DNA of 64,000 nucleotides from Gottfriedia solisilvae. GTDB taxonomy: Bacteria > Bacillota > Bacilli > Bacillales > Bacillaceae_G. The notes below the pieces were generated by a model. That model was given only the letters and a program-made list of their open reading frames with translations, did no database searches and had not been told where the DNA came from. Shown piece by piece: positions 47,051 to 55,381 of the stretch; positions within the stretch are counted from its first letter, which is position 1, and each line of letters begins with the position of its first letter. Location: contig NZ_NETJ01000005.1 in NCBI RefSeq assembly GCF_002128405.1, positions 310,001 through 374,000 of the forward strand, written 5' to 3'. Both the position numbers and the translations under genes were made by a program.

Positions 47051-47239
47051 GTGAATGAATATCGAGTTTCTTGGTACATTTTGATTGATGAAAAAGGTGG
47101 AGTAGAGGGACGCTCTTTACTTAGAGGAGATCCAGATCATTTTGATGTTGTACTAGCTACTTTTAAAGAGAAGTTAAGAAAAGAATATAATGTTAGACAA
47201 TCCTCGATCTTTATATTAGATACAGTAGAAATGAATTAG
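47051..47239 (+). CDS. Small hypothetical protein
   Basis: A 62-residue protein of unknown function: NEYRVSWYILIDEKGGVEG at the start and a charged helix (FKEKLRKEYNV) in the middle. GTG 47051 is favoured since AAGGGTG lies 6 bases upstream; an upstream GTG (47042) falls inside that site. No membrane segment. The 220 bases after it up to 47460 contain only the terminator of the opposite-strand yfhE-like gene. Confidence 0.5.
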   Translation: MNEYRVSWYILIDEKGGVEGRSLLRGDPDHFDVVLATFKEKLRKEYNVRQSSIFILDTVEMN

Positions 47240-47424
47240 TTCATTATTTTCCAAATTTAATGTAATGAATACAAGTTTTCAACCATATAATATTTTCCAT
47301 GAAGGATAACGTAGAGAAACGAAAAGGGTCAACCGTAAGAATAATATTGTTCAGATAAATTTTGTATTTTTTATGAATGATTTTATGTAGAAACGATCTA
47401 TAATTCATTATTTAAATATAATAA

Positions 47425-47450
47425 AAGGGCTTCTTGATTTAGAAGCCCTT
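47425..47450 (-). terminator. Terminator of the yfhE-like gene
   Basis: AAGGGCTTCT pairs with AGAAGCCCTT around TGATTT; on the minus strand TTTTATTATAT follows. Confidence 0.8.
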
Positions 47451-47460
47451 CATCTCAAAA

Positions 47461-47586
47461 TTATTTGCCAATACCATTATATTTATAACCTGCAGCACGG
47501 TCTGCTCTCTTAAACTCTTTTGCATATAAAACTTCCTGTGTAGCACTTAAATATTTTCTAGTTTTATCTTGCTTTCTCTTATCCAC
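47461..47586 (-). CDS. yfhE: YfhE-family small protein
   Basis: A 41-residue basic protein: starts MDKRKQDKTRKYL and ends QEVLYAKEFKRADRAAGYKY plus NGIGK. The KRADRAAGY tail is the recognisable part of the YfhE family. Start is GTG with GAGGTG 6 bases upstream, and a terminator follows, so it is a real small gene. Function unknown; in B. subtilis yfhE lies next to yfhF and recX, as here. On the minus strand, downstream of the GNAT gene. Confidence 0.75.
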   Translation of the reverse strand: MDKRKQDKTRKYLSATQEVLYAKEFKRADRAAGYKYNGIGK

Positions 47587-47657
47587 AATAAACACCTCGC
47601 TAAGTTATAAAATCCTTAGTAAGTCTTGCCATTTCTTGTGGAGGATATACAAAAAAA

Positions 47658-48218
47658 TTATGCTTCTTTTAAGTGAGTAACTTCAAGCTGTTGATAATCT
47701 TCACGTAATGTATGCAATAAATAGTTATCTTTTGTAATTTCAAATAAATCATAGATTTCTTCGTTTTGATTGATCTCGTTATAAAGGCATGAACGTGTCT
47801 CATTAGCTAATGTTGCATATGGTAGTTTGCTTGCAGCATAATAAGAGCGTTTATTAACCTTACGAATGCGCATAAAAATAGAGTTTATTCCTTGTTCATG
47901 AAATAACTCGTGGAAGAATGCATCCTTAGCTGGTTTATTATATCCCATTCCATGGTAGGGCTTGCCCAACCATGTGCCTAAGAAACCATAACCGTCTTCA
48001 ATATCATGTAAAGAAATATTTCCAATCGGATTACCCCATTCATCCATAATCGTTCTAGAGATCATTTTACCTTGTTCTTCTAGTTCGATGGCTTGCCTTG
48101 TGATAAATAAAAATTCTTCGTAAGAATTCGCTTTATGGCGCACAAAAGGAAAGACATCAGGATGCGCCATTAGTTCAAAAAGTATAGAACAATCTTGTAA
48201 ATCTCGCTGTTTTAGCAT
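47658..48218 (-). CDS. GNAT-family N-acetyltransferase (RimJ/RimL-like)
   Basis: A 186-residue acetyltransferase. Family features are LFELMAHPDVFPFVRHK at the start, GNPIGNISLHDIEDGYGFLGTWLG and the acetyl-CoA loop PYHGMGYNKPA, then the helix region IFMRIRKVNKRSYYAASKL. Substrate unknown. Start ATG 48218 has TAGGAGG upstream; the frame stays open further upstream but that part is a structured leader with several stem-loops and a tRNA-like fold (48239-48432). Confidence 0.82.
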   Translation of the reverse strand: MLKQRDLQDCSILFELMAHPDVFPFVRHKANSYEEFLFITRQAIELEEQGKMISRTIMDEWGNPIGNISLHDIEDGYGFLGTWLGKPYHGMGYNKPAKDAFFHELFHEQGINSIFMRIRKVNKRSYYAASKLPYATLANETRSCLYNEINQNEEIYDLFEITKDNYLLHTLREDYQQLEVTHLKEA

Positions 48219-48238
48219 CTCTACTCCTCCTAATAATA

Positions 48239-48353
48239 GGGGTAGCGAAAAAAGGTTACGCCACCCGCGAAATTTTTGTGAGGACAAACTTTTGACGTTT
48301 TGTCCGTTGAAGTACATTAAAATATTGAAAAAATTTGAAATAATGTTTTAATG
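48239..48353 (-). other. Structured leader of the GNAT gene: three stem-loops
   Basis: Three inverted repeats lie in front of the gene on the minus strand: CATTAAAA/TTTTAATG (48315-48353), GGACAAA/TTTGTCC (48282-48305) and GGGTGGCG/CGCTACCC (48239-48266, one wobble pair). None has a following T-run of normal length, so simple termination is unlikely. Together with the adjacent tRNA-like fold this suggests a regulatory 5' leader or an independent small RNA. Confidence 0.4.
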
Positions 48354-48363
48354 CACCCTAAAA

Positions 48364-48432
48364 TTTCGGGGTGGGAATCGAACCCACTAGGACCAGCGAA
48401 AACTGGTGGCTCACCATTTGCCTTTCCCGTAA
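48364..48432 (-). ncRNA. tRNA-like fold without CCA (pseudo-tRNA or leader domain)
   Basis: Read on the minus strand, 69 bases form a cloverleaf. Acceptor TTACGGG/CCCGAAA pairs at 6 of 7 positions; the D-like arm GGC/GCC has a loop containing TGG; the middle arm ACCAG/CTGGT has a 6-base loop; and the T-arm GTGGG-TTCGATT-CCCAC is perfect (48371-48387). No CCA follows, and a 6-base middle loop is not a normal anticodon loop, so it is probably not a working elongator tRNA. It could be a decayed tRNA, a pseudo-tRNA, or part of the GNAT gene leader. Confidence 0.4.
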
Positions 48433-48534
48433 AAAATACTATATGAGAATAGTGTTTAAGACTATCTATTTTATAAATCACATAAAATCTTACTTTAATA
48501 TAATAAACTATTTTTTTCAAATTGCAAACAAATT

Positions 48535-49665
48535 TTATTCGAGGTTTTTATACACAATTCTACCATCTATGACAGTTAATAATGGCTTAGCCAAATAGTG
48601 AAAAGGATGGTGTGACCATAGTACAACATCGCCATCTTTTCCTACTTCTAAACTACCGATTCTATGGGATAAATTTAGATTTTTAGCAGGATTTATTGTA
48701 ATGGCTTTTAATGCTTCTTGTTCTGATAAACCTTCTCGAACTGCAATTGCTGCACATACATTTAAATACTGGATTGGTGTATAAGGGTGATCTGTCGTAA
48801 TAGATACACTTACACCAGCATCAGCAAGAACTTTGTATGTAGACCAGGATTTATTCTTTAATTCGATTTTTGAACGTCTCGTTAGTGTTGGACCTACACA
48901 CACTTGAAGGTCACGATTCTTAAGATGGTCAACAATCAGATGACCTTCTGTACAATGTTCAATTCGTATATCTAAATTAAATTCATCACCTAAACGAATA
49001 GCTGATAATATATCGTCGGCTCGGTGAGCATGTATTCTAACTGGGATTTCTCTATTTAATGCCTTAAGGATTGGTAAAAATCTAAAATCATCAGGGTTAT
49101 GAGTGTTTTTCGCTTCATAAAATGCCTCACGAAGCATCCCCATTATTCCCATTCTAGTAATTGATTCTTTATTTCCATTGCTATGAATTCGTTTCGGGTT
49201 TTCCCCAAATGCAATTTTTAGTCCAGAAGGCTCTTGGATAATCATTTCATCGATATTAGTACCATATGTTTTAATTGTACAAGTTGTGCCACCGATGACA
49301 TTTCCACTGCCAGGCATGATGTGAGCAGTTGTAATACCATGTTGTCTAGCATCACTAAATGCTACATCTAAAGGCAAAATTCCATCTAAAGAACGAATAT
49401 GTGGCGTAAGAATGTCGATCGTTTCATTTGCATCATTACCAGCCCATCCTGTTCCTTCATCGTAAAGACCTAGATGAGTGTGCACATCAATAAATCCTGG
49501 AAATAGTGGCTTTCCCGAACATTCTATAACAATCGTTTGGTCTTCTAAAACAGATATCTCAGGTGCAATTTCTTTTATTTTCCCATTTTCAATATAAAGG
49601 TCATGATTGTACAAAACCTGTGAAGTAATAGGAAAAATAGTTGCGTTTTTAAATAATAAATTCAT
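48535..49665 (-). CDS. Amidohydrolase-family enzyme
   Basis: A 376-residue metal-dependent hydrolase (imidazolonepropionase/dihydroorotase-like superfamily). The first metal motif is GFIDVHTHLGLYDEG (His-x-His), followed by HAHRADD and IEHCTEGH with further ligands and TTDHPYTP with the late Asp. The C-terminal GSLEVGKDGDVVLW is the typical beta-sandwich part. Substrate unknown. ATG 49665 with AAAGGA upstream is favoured; an in-frame ATG at 49680 is inside the ribosome site. It follows yfhF by 19 bases on the same strand, so both may be cotranscribed. Confidence 0.85.
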   Translation of the reverse strand: MNLLFKNATIFPITSQVLYNHDLYIENGKIKEIAPEISVLEDQTIVIECSGKPLFPGFIDVHTHLGLYDEGTGWAGNDANETIDILTPHIRSLDGILPLDVAFSDARQHGITTAHIMPGSGNVIGGTTCTIKTYGTNIDEMIIQEPSGLKIAFGENPKRIHSNGNKESITRMGIMGMLREAFYEAKNTHNPDDFRFLPILKALNREIPVRIHAHRADDILSAIRLGDEFNLDIRIEHCTEGHLIVDHLKNRDLQVCVGPTLTRRSKIELKNKSWSTYKVLADAGVSVSITTDHPYTPIQYLNVCAAIAVREGLSEQEALKAITINPAKNLNLSHRIGSLEVGKDGDVVLWSHHPFHYLAKPLLTVIDGRIVYKNLE

Positions 49666-49684
49666 GATAAATCCTTTCAAAAAT

Positions 49685-50581
49685 CTATTTTAAAGTATAA
49701 TCTAATGCATCTTTTAAAGATGTAAATTGAAAGTTATAATTAGTTTGTATTGCTACTGTTGGTGAAACTTTTTGACCTTCTAAAATCAACATACTCATTT
49801 CTCCTAGTAACATTTGAAGTACAAATTCAGGTACCTTTAGCAGGTTTGGTCGTTTCAGACTTTTTGAAAGTATTTTGCTGAACTCTTTCATTGTTACGGG
49901 AGTTGGTGATACGAAATTCATTGGACCATGAATTTCCTTGTTTTCAATGGAATGAACTATTAAACCTACAACATCTTTCAGATGGATCCAAGACATCCAT
50001 TGTGAACCACTACCAATTGGGCCTCCGATAAACAACTTATAAGGCAAAATCATTTTGGGAAGTGCGCCACCTTCTAAGCCTAAAACAATTCCAAATCTAG
50101 CTAATACAGTACGAATACCTAATTCTTCTGCTTTTGTTGCAACGTTCTCCCAAGTGCGAACAGTTGTAGCTAAAAAGTCAGTAGATTTAGGCTTGTCATT
50201 CTCTGTAAAAGTTTTAGTTTCTGAGGTACCGTAAAATCCGATGGCACTTGCGTTAATAAGCAGGTTTGGCCGATGGGCTTGTCTTTCTAGCCACGTAATT
50301 AGTTTTGACGTAGATTGTATACGACTTTGTAGAATTTTGTCTTTTACAGAATTCGTCCATCTACCACTGTTAATTGATTCCCCTGCCAAATTAATAACTA
50401 CATCGATTGGTTCGTCAAAAGAATTTGAAGTTAACTGTTCCCAAGTAATAAAAGTAACTTGTGGGATTTGCGAATCAGTATGACTTCTCGTAACAACATA
50501 ACAATGATATTCTTTTCGTATTAACTCTTTTACTAAAAGAGACCCAATAAAACCAGTACCACCTGTAAGAAGAATATTCAT
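49685..50581 (-). CDS. yfhF: Epimerase family protein YfhF (SDR39U1-like)
   Basis: A 298-residue extended short-chain dehydrogenase (TIGR01777 group). NAD(P)-binding motif LLTGGTGFIGSLLVKELI at the N-terminus, then VINLAGESINSGRW, ASAIGFYG (active-site Tyr region) and the C-terminal DUF1731-type part (VPEFVLQMLLGEMSMLILEGQKVSP). Function unknown in bacteria. It is divergent from recX, exactly as yfhF and recX in B. subtilis. Confidence 0.9.
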   Translation of the reverse strand: MNILLTGGTGFIGSLLVKELIRKEYHCYVVTRSHTDSQIPQVTFITWEQLTSNSFDEPIDVVINLAGESINSGRWTNSVKDKILQSRIQSTSKLITWLERQAHRPNLLINASAIGFYGTSETKTFTENDKPKSTDFLATTVRTWENVATKAEELGIRTVLARFGIVLGLEGGALPKMILPYKLFIGGPIGSGSQWMSWIHLKDVVGLIVHSIENKEIHGPMNFVSPTPVTMKEFSKILSKSLKRPNLLKVPEFVLQMLLGEMSMLILEGQKVSPTVAIQTNYNFQFTSLKDALDYTLK

Positions 50582-50660
50582 CCATTCATCTCCTTAATTC
50601 ATCATATGATATTATTTTTTTTATGTGTATAATAAATCGAAAAAATTTTAGAGGTAATTT

Positions 50661-51476
50661 ATGACTATTATAACGAAAATCCAAGTGCAAAAACTAAATA
50701 AAGAACGTTTTAATATTTACACTGATAGCGGAAAAGGTGAGGAATATTCATTTAGTGTTGATGCTGATACACTAGTGAAGTTTAATTTAAAAAAAGGTAT
50801 GTCCTTTGAACAGTTTGAGTTAGAAGAAATTATACATGCTGATCAATTAAGAAAAGCGTACTTAGCTAGTATTGTATACTTATCTAGAATGATGAGAACT
50901 AAAAAAGAGATTGAACAATATTTACTTAAACAAGAACATACTAACGATACGATTGAAACAACCATTATGAGATTAGAAGAAGAAGGCTATATAAACGAAT
51001 CAAAGTATGCGGATAGTTATGTACGAACTTCAGTTAATACATCATTTAAAGGACCGACAATTATTCGAAATGAATTATTAACAAAAGGTATAACGAATCC
51101 AGTAATCGAAAATAGTTTGAAGCAATATTCGATGGAATCACAGGTCGACCATGCAATGCAGCTTTGTCAAAAAAAGATTGCATCATATAATCGATATTCT
51201 ACAGCTCAAAAAAAGATAAAATTAGAAGACCTGTTAAGACGTAAAGGTTTTTCTACTTCAATTATTTCAATTGCAATTGAAGAAACAAATTATGAGAGTG
51301 ATGAAGATGAAGAGTTAAGTGCTTTACTGGTTCATGCACGTAAAGCGAAAAGGAAATTCGACGGTTTAAGTGATTGGGAATATAACCAAAAAATGAAATC
51401 AGCCTTATTTCGCAAAGGGTTCTCAATCGAATTGATTGAAAGGGCTCTGCAATTTTTAGAAGAAGAAAATGAATAA
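50661..51476 (+). CDS. recX: Recombination regulator RecX
   Basis: A 271-residue RecA modulator made of three-helix repeats. Stretches SRMMRTKKEIEQYLLKQEH, LEEEGYINESKYADSYVRT and the last repeat DWEYNQKMKSALFRKGFSIELIERAL are diagnostic. It inhibits or modulates RecA filaments. Length fits the long RecX of Bacillus. AGAGG precedes the ATG. Together with yfhH downstream it keeps the B. subtilis order. Confidence 0.93.
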   Translation: MTIITKIQVQKLNKERFNIYTDSGKGEEYSFSVDADTLVKFNLKKGMSFEQFELEEIIHADQLRKAYLASIVYLSRMMRTKKEIEQYLLKQEHTNDTIETTIMRLEEEGYINESKYADSYVRTSVNTSFKGPTIIRNELLTKGITNPVIENSLKQYSMESQVDHAMQLCQKKIASYNRYSTAQKKIKLEDLLRRKGFSTSIISIAIEETNYESDEDEELSALLVHARKAKRKFDGLSDWEYNQKMKSALFRKGFSIELIERALQFLEEENE

Positions 51477-51596
51477 TTGAATACTGAAAGGTTGATTAAT
51501 ATAATTTTTCGTTATGAAAGTGACCTTTCTTCTTTTTGCTTTAGAATGATATTGGTATAATAAAACTAACTTATTTTTAGTCAGAGGAGTAAATAA

Positions 51597-51923
51597 ATGC
51601 AAATCCCAAAACGCTATAGTGACTTAACGAAGGAAGAATTAATTCAAGAAATCAATGATTTAACCAATCAAGCTAGAAAAGCCGAACAAATGGATATGAT
51701 CAATGAGTTGGAAGTAATTTTACGTAAAAAAACAATGGCTCAATCATATTTATTAGATCCAAATGAATTTATTCCTGGTGAACAATACGAATTAATAGAA
51801 GAACCTGGTGTTATATTTGCAATAACTTATATGAACGGTATTTTTGCATGGGGATATAAAAGTACAAGTGAAGAAGAAATAGGAATTCCAATTTCTTTAT
51901 TAAAGAAACCAGGGAAAATGTAA
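51597..51923 (+). CDS. yfhH: YfhH-family protein (DUF1811)
   Basis: A 108-residue protein: KRYSDLTKEELIQEINDLT, ARKAEQMDMINELEVILRKK, SYLLDPNEFIPGEQYELIEE and MNGIFAWGYK match the family pattern. The C-terminal part is an SH3-like fold in solved relatives (from memory). Function unknown. TCAGAGGAG upstream of the ATG. Conserved next to recX. Confidence 0.9.
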   Translation: MQIPKRYSDLTKEELIQEINDLTNQARKAEQMDMINELEVILRKKTMAQSYLLDPNEFIPGEQYELIEEPGVIFAITYMNGIFAWGYKSTSEEEIGIPISLLKKPGKM

Positions 51924-51965
51924 CCCCTGGTTTTCAATTTCTAATTTTAATTAATCAATTAATGA

Positions 51966-52118
51966 TTACTCTTGATTACTTTTAACCATACGCTCTTGTG
52001 GATTTGTATTAATAGTCCCATTTGGTCTGATAGATGCATTTTTGGATTTGTAATCAATTCCACCATCAATTTTCATATCATGTTTCTGTTTTGAAAATCG
52101 TTCACTTTTAGTTGTCAA
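51966..52118 (-). CDS. sspK: Small acid-soluble spore protein K
   Basis: A 50-residue minor SASP. The C-terminal RPNGTINTNPQERM matches the diagnostic RxDGTINTHPQERM motif of SspK; the N-terminal half is lysine-rich. Start is TTG with a strong AGGGGGG site 7 bases upstream. Such proteins are made in the forespore under sigma-G. Its place between yfhH and yfhJ, on the opposite strand, matches B. subtilis. It marks the organism as a spore former. Confidence 0.85.
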   Translation of the reverse strand: MTTKSERFSKQKHDMKIDGGIDYKSKNASIRPNGTINTNPQERMVKSNQE

Positions 52119-52237
52119 CGTAAAGCCCCCCTAATAATAAAAGCTAACACGATGATATGAACCATCACCATTATGATGACCATAATGAGTGCATATAAAA
52201 CGAATGACACAAGTTTAAATATTGGAAGGTGTAATTT

Positions 52238-52510
52238 ATGGAGAAATATTTGGAGCAGTTAACAGAATTACTTTTAAAAGAAAATAGTCACTTAACATAT
52301 TCACAAGCAAAAGTTTGGGTAGAATGGCTTTGGGAAGATTTTGAAGCAACATACGCAAAAGCAGGAGAATATCATGGTGAACAAATGTCAAAAAAAGTTG
52401 TTACTCAGTTTATTTACCAGTACGGAAAATACCTGCATGAAACTGAACTAAAAATTGCGAAGCCACCTGGTTATCATATTGAAGAGTCAAAAGATAATCG
52501 ACTTCATTAA
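52238..52510 (+). CDS. yfhJ: YfhJ-family protein (WVELL motif)
   Basis: A 90-residue protein: YLEQLTELLLKENSHLTYSQ, then KVWVEWLWEDFEATYAKAG, a variant of the family's WVELLWEDFE, and YGKYLHE. Function unknown. GGAAGG upstream. Followed by a strong terminator and then the palindromic repeat array. Confidence 0.88.
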   Translation: MEKYLEQLTELLLKENSHLTYSQAKVWVEWLWEDFEATYAKAGEYHGEQMSKKVVTQFIYQYGKYLHETELKIAKPPGYHIEESKDNRLH

Positions 52511-52553
52511 AAAACGTTAGAGAGTTCCTAGTAGGACTTTCTAACGTTTTTTT
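52510..52553 (+). terminator. Terminator after yfhJ
   Basis: AAAACGTTAGA pairs with TCTAACGTTTT; the inner AGTTCC/GGACT part extends the stem; seven T residues end it. Confidence 0.93.
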
Positions 52554-52563
52554 ATTGTAAGTT

Positions 52564-52845
52564 TTATGCTTGTCGGGGCAGGGCGAACGCCTTCCACATT
52601 TCAGTATGTCTAGTTTCGGCTCCTAGCTCCTCGAGGTCATAAGCCAATGCCCAGTTAAGGTTAAAAAGCAACCTTATCTGTTCATCGTCTTATGCTTGTC
52701 GGAGCTGAACAGTCGCCTCCACTTTTCAGTATGTCTAGTTCCAGGCGTTTGCCCCTCGAGTCATAAGCCAAAGCCCATTAAAGGTAAAAAGCACCTTTAT
52801 TGGTCTTTGTCTTATGCTTGTCGGGGCAGGGCGAACGCCTTCCAC
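52564..52845 (-). repeat. Second array of palindromic ~123-bp units, opposite orientation
   Basis: Read on the minus strand, units start with GTGGA at 52845, 52722 and 52597; the third is cut after about 34 bases, just as in the pflB-pflA array. Unit 1 has GCCCCGA with TCGAGGGGC, unit 2 AGCTCCGA with TCGAGGAGC, so the two arm types alternate in the reverse order of the other array. The array starts 3 bases after the stop of yfhP and ends near the yfhJ terminator. Confidence 0.8.
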
Positions 52846-52848
52846 ATT

Positions 52849-53823
52849 TCAATCCATTTTCAATTTTTTTTGTAGTTTTTTTTCGCTGAATATCCAGCCT
52901 GTAAATGAGCTGATGATGTGGTGGTCATAGTCGAATTTTACGACGGCTACAAATGGGTAGTATGTGTCGGTTCGATATCTTAGGTCGATTAGTCGAAGTT
53001 CTTTATGATCATCGTGGCCGATTAGTTCCCATATATATACAGGTGAAAACGCTAAAAAGGATTTGACGTTTTCGTCTTTAAAGGCTGCTTTTACATCTTC
53101 AATAACTGGTAATGGAATTCTTTTGAATTCATCATGTATTGTAAAATTTCTTTGTTTAATTTTACCAACGTAATGATGTGTATCTGTACTTGCGACAATA
53201 TGATAATGAGTGTATTTTATAGAAGGCGATACATAGACATGCTTCGCTTTAGGTAGTTTATTGTAAACTGTTTGTATGACGATTCGTTTTTGTCGATATC
53301 TAAATGCGTAATAAAATACCATGAAAATATACAAAAGTATACAAATTGGGCCAGCTTTAAAATGAAATATTACAAACGGTACGCCGATTAAATGAAGAAC
53401 GAATATAAATGGATCGAAAGTATTGATTATTCCAAAGGCAATCCATCGATTAGAAAAGGGCCTTAAGGCTTGGGTACCATATGCATTGAATAAGTCGACA
53501 AACACATGGACACTTACGGCTATAAAAGACCAAAATAAGAAGATGCCAAAGTGGTCACGGTGATTAAATAAAGTCATTATAATTGATAACGCTAAAGTCC
53601 AACCAATAACAGCTGGAATTGAATGTGTAATTCCGCGATGGTGCTTTAAGTATTTTGCATTGTTTCTTAATTTAAGTATTGTGTCGCTGTCAGGTAATTG
53701 AGATCCAATAATGGTTGTAAGTAATAATGCATTTGTTAAGTGTGGGTCATTTAACACAACAGGGCTTAATGTTGCTAATCCTCCTAGTGTAAAACCCATT
53801 ACAAGATGAGTGCCAGTATCCAT
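52849..53823 (-). CDS. yfhP: YfhP-family membrane-bound metal-dependent hydrolase
   Basis: A 324-residue membrane protein of the YdjM/LexA-regulated hydrolase group. N-terminal MDTGTHLVMGFTLGGLA, GSQLPDSDTI, HHRGITHSIPA and VHVFVDLFNAYGTQAL give the conserved His/Asp metal-site set in a four-helix membrane part. The C-terminal about 130 residues are soluble. Role unclear. It is divergent from mutY, as in B. subtilis yfhP-yfhQ. GGGAGG upstream of the ATG. The repeat array begins directly after its TGA stop. Confidence 0.9.
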   Translation of the reverse strand: MDTGTHLVMGFTLGGLATLSPVVLNDPHLTNALLLTTIIGSQLPDSDTILKLRNNAKYLKHHRGITHSIPAVIGWTLALSIIMTLFNHRDHFGIFLFWSFIAVSVHVFVDLFNAYGTQALRPFSNRWIAFGIINTFDPFIFVLHLIGVPFVIFHFKAGPICILLYIFMVFYYAFRYRQKRIVIQTVYNKLPKAKHVYVSPSIKYTHYHIVASTDTHHYVGKIKQRNFTIHDEFKRIPLPVIEDVKAAFKDENVKSFLAFSPVYIWELIGHDDHKELRLIDLRYRTDTYYPFVAVVKFDYDHHIISSFTGWIFSEKKLQKKLKMD

Positions 53824-53911
53824 TTGGTTCCTCCCTTTGCTTACCTTAGTTATTTCTTTAGTATAAACAACTGTTAAAATATATATAGACGTTATAGAAA
53901 GGTATTAAAAT

Positions 53912-55012
53912 ATGAATAGTGATTTACAGCATACATTAGAAGTTTTCCCAAAAAATGATTTTAAGAATAATTTAGTTAATTGGTTTTTAGCTGAACAAAG
54001 AAATTTACCTTGGAGATTAAATAAAGACCCGTATAGAGTGTGGGTTTCAGAAATCATGCTCCAACAAACGAGAGTTGAAACAGTCATCCCTTTTTATAAT
54101 AAGTTTATGCAACTGTTCCCTACAGTTGCAGATTTGGCGAATGCTAAAGAGGAAAAAGTATTAAAGGCATGGGAAGGCTTAGGGTATTACTCTAGAGCTC
54201 GAAATTTACAATCTGCAGTAAGAGAAGTTCATGAAGTATACAATGGACAAGTACCAAATACACCTGAAAATATAAGTAAATTAAAAGGTGTTGGACCATA
54301 TACTGCTGGTGCAATCCTAAGTATTGCATATGGAATTCCAGAACCGGCTGTAGATGGAAATGTAATGAGGGTCCTTTCTAGAATTTTAACAATTCGAGAG
54401 GATATTGGCGTTCCTAAAAATCGAAAAATATTTGAACAAGCAGTGAGAGCTTTAATTAGTCATGAAGATCCGTCAGCATTTAACCAAGGGATGATGGAAT
54501 TAGGAGCCTTAATTTGTACACCAACGAATCCTGCGTGTTTGTTATGTCCAGTTAGAGAGCAGTGTATGGCGTTTGAAAATGGATTAGTGAACGAATTACC
54601 AATTAAGAGTAAAAAGAAAGCACCAAAACAAGTTGAACTTGTAGTTGGTGTAATAAAAAACAAAGAAGGTAAATTTTTAATACAGCAAAGACCGCAAACG
54701 GGGCTTTTAGCTAATATGTGGGAATTTCCTACTGCTGAATTAAAATCAAATTTACTTTCTAAAGGTGATACATTAGGATTTTTCTTAAACGAAGAATATA
54801 AGATAGAAGTAGAAGAGCTAGCATATCATTTTAGTATCGAGCATGTATTTACACATCTTGTATGGAAAATTGACGTTTATGTAGGAAATACCATAAAAGA
54901 AAGTAATTCATTAACAACTCACAAGTGGGTTTCTCTAGAAGAGTGTAAAGACCTACCATTTCCTGTCGTGCATCAGAAAATTTATCAACAAATAGAAAAA
55001 TCCCAGCTCTAA
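53912..55012 (+). CDS. mutY: A/G-specific adenine DNA glycosylase
   Basis: A 366-residue base-excision repair enzyme removing adenine opposite 8-oxoguanine. Catalytic Glu47 in SEIMLQQTR, helix-hairpin-helix LKGVGPYTAGAI, catalytic Asp148 in VDGNVMRVL and the 4Fe-4S cysteines 202, 209, 212 and 218 are all present. The C-terminal third is the NUDIX-like 8-oxoG recognition domain (LIQQRPQTGLLANMWEFP). The stop codon lies in the loop of a bidirectional terminator. Confidence 0.96.
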   Translation: MNSDLQHTLEVFPKNDFKNNLVNWFLAEQRNLPWRLNKDPYRVWVSEIMLQQTRVETVIPFYNKFMQLFPTVADLANAKEEKVLKAWEGLGYYSRARNLQSAVREVHEVYNGQVPNTPENISKLKGVGPYTAGAILSIAYGIPEPAVDGNVMRVLSRILTIREDIGVPKNRKIFEQAVRALISHEDPSAFNQGMMELGALICTPTNPACLLCPVREQCMAFENGLVNELPIKSKKKAPKQVELVVGVIKNKEGKFLIQQRPQTGLLANMWEFPTAELKSNLLSKGDTLGFFLNEEYKIEVEELAYHFSIEHVFTHLVWKIDVYVGNTIKESNSLTTHKWVSLEECKDLPFPVVHQKIYQQIEKSQL

Positions 55013-55029
55013 TGAACTGGGATTTTTTT
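54996..55029. terminator. Bidirectional terminator between mutY and yfhS
   Basis: AAAATCCCAG pairs with CTGGGATTTT around a 10-base loop that contains the mutY stop; A and T runs flank both sides. Confidence 0.92.
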
Positions 55030-55031
55030 GT

Positions 55032-55256
55032 TCAATCATAAGTAGGGCGAGTACCATGGCCCCAATCTGCTTCACTTCTGTGCAAACCGCCTCGAGATTC
55101 AATTTCTTTAATAATCTCTTTTTGCATTGAATTACCTTCAACATTAAGATAACCAGTAATTTGTTGGAAAGAGTGATGGAAATATTCAAGTTCACTATCT
55201 TTCCACTCTGTTTTTGGAGTCATTGATAATTCAGAAAGATCTCTTCCTACATACAT
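55032..55256 (-). CDS. yfhS: YfhS-like small protein
   Basis: A 74-residue soluble protein: MYVGRDLSELSMTPKTEWKD, YFHHSFQQITGYLN and EIIKEIESRGG. From memory this corresponds to B. subtilis YfhS of the same length, located after mutY; function unknown, possibly expressed in sporulation. Start ATG 55256 fits the GGGGG site better than the ATG two codons upstream (55262), which lies 1 base from it. Confidence 0.72.
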   Translation of the reverse strand: MYVGRDLSELSMTPKTEWKDSELEYFHHSFQQITGYLNVEGNSMQKEIIKEIESRGGLHRSEADWGHGTRPTYD

Positions 55257-55381
55257 ATTCATACCCCCATTTTTTTATATAGTTTTCCACGGAAGCATTT
55301 CATTACTCAAAAAAAGAAGGTAAATTTTTTTACATATTTCCTTGAGGATTGGTAATCATATTATTCGTGGAGGTGATAAAC

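Noticed and set aside
48239..48432. T-box riboswitch in front of the GNAT gene
   Set aside because: GGGTGGCGTAACC resembles the T-box antiterminator, but no stem I motifs, specifier loop or terminator with T-run could be found, and the downstream gene is not an amino-acid gene.
48317..48598. Short open frames on both strands over the tRNA-like fold
   Set aside because: Peptides such as GFDSHPE are typical accidental translations of a T-arm; no ribosome sites.
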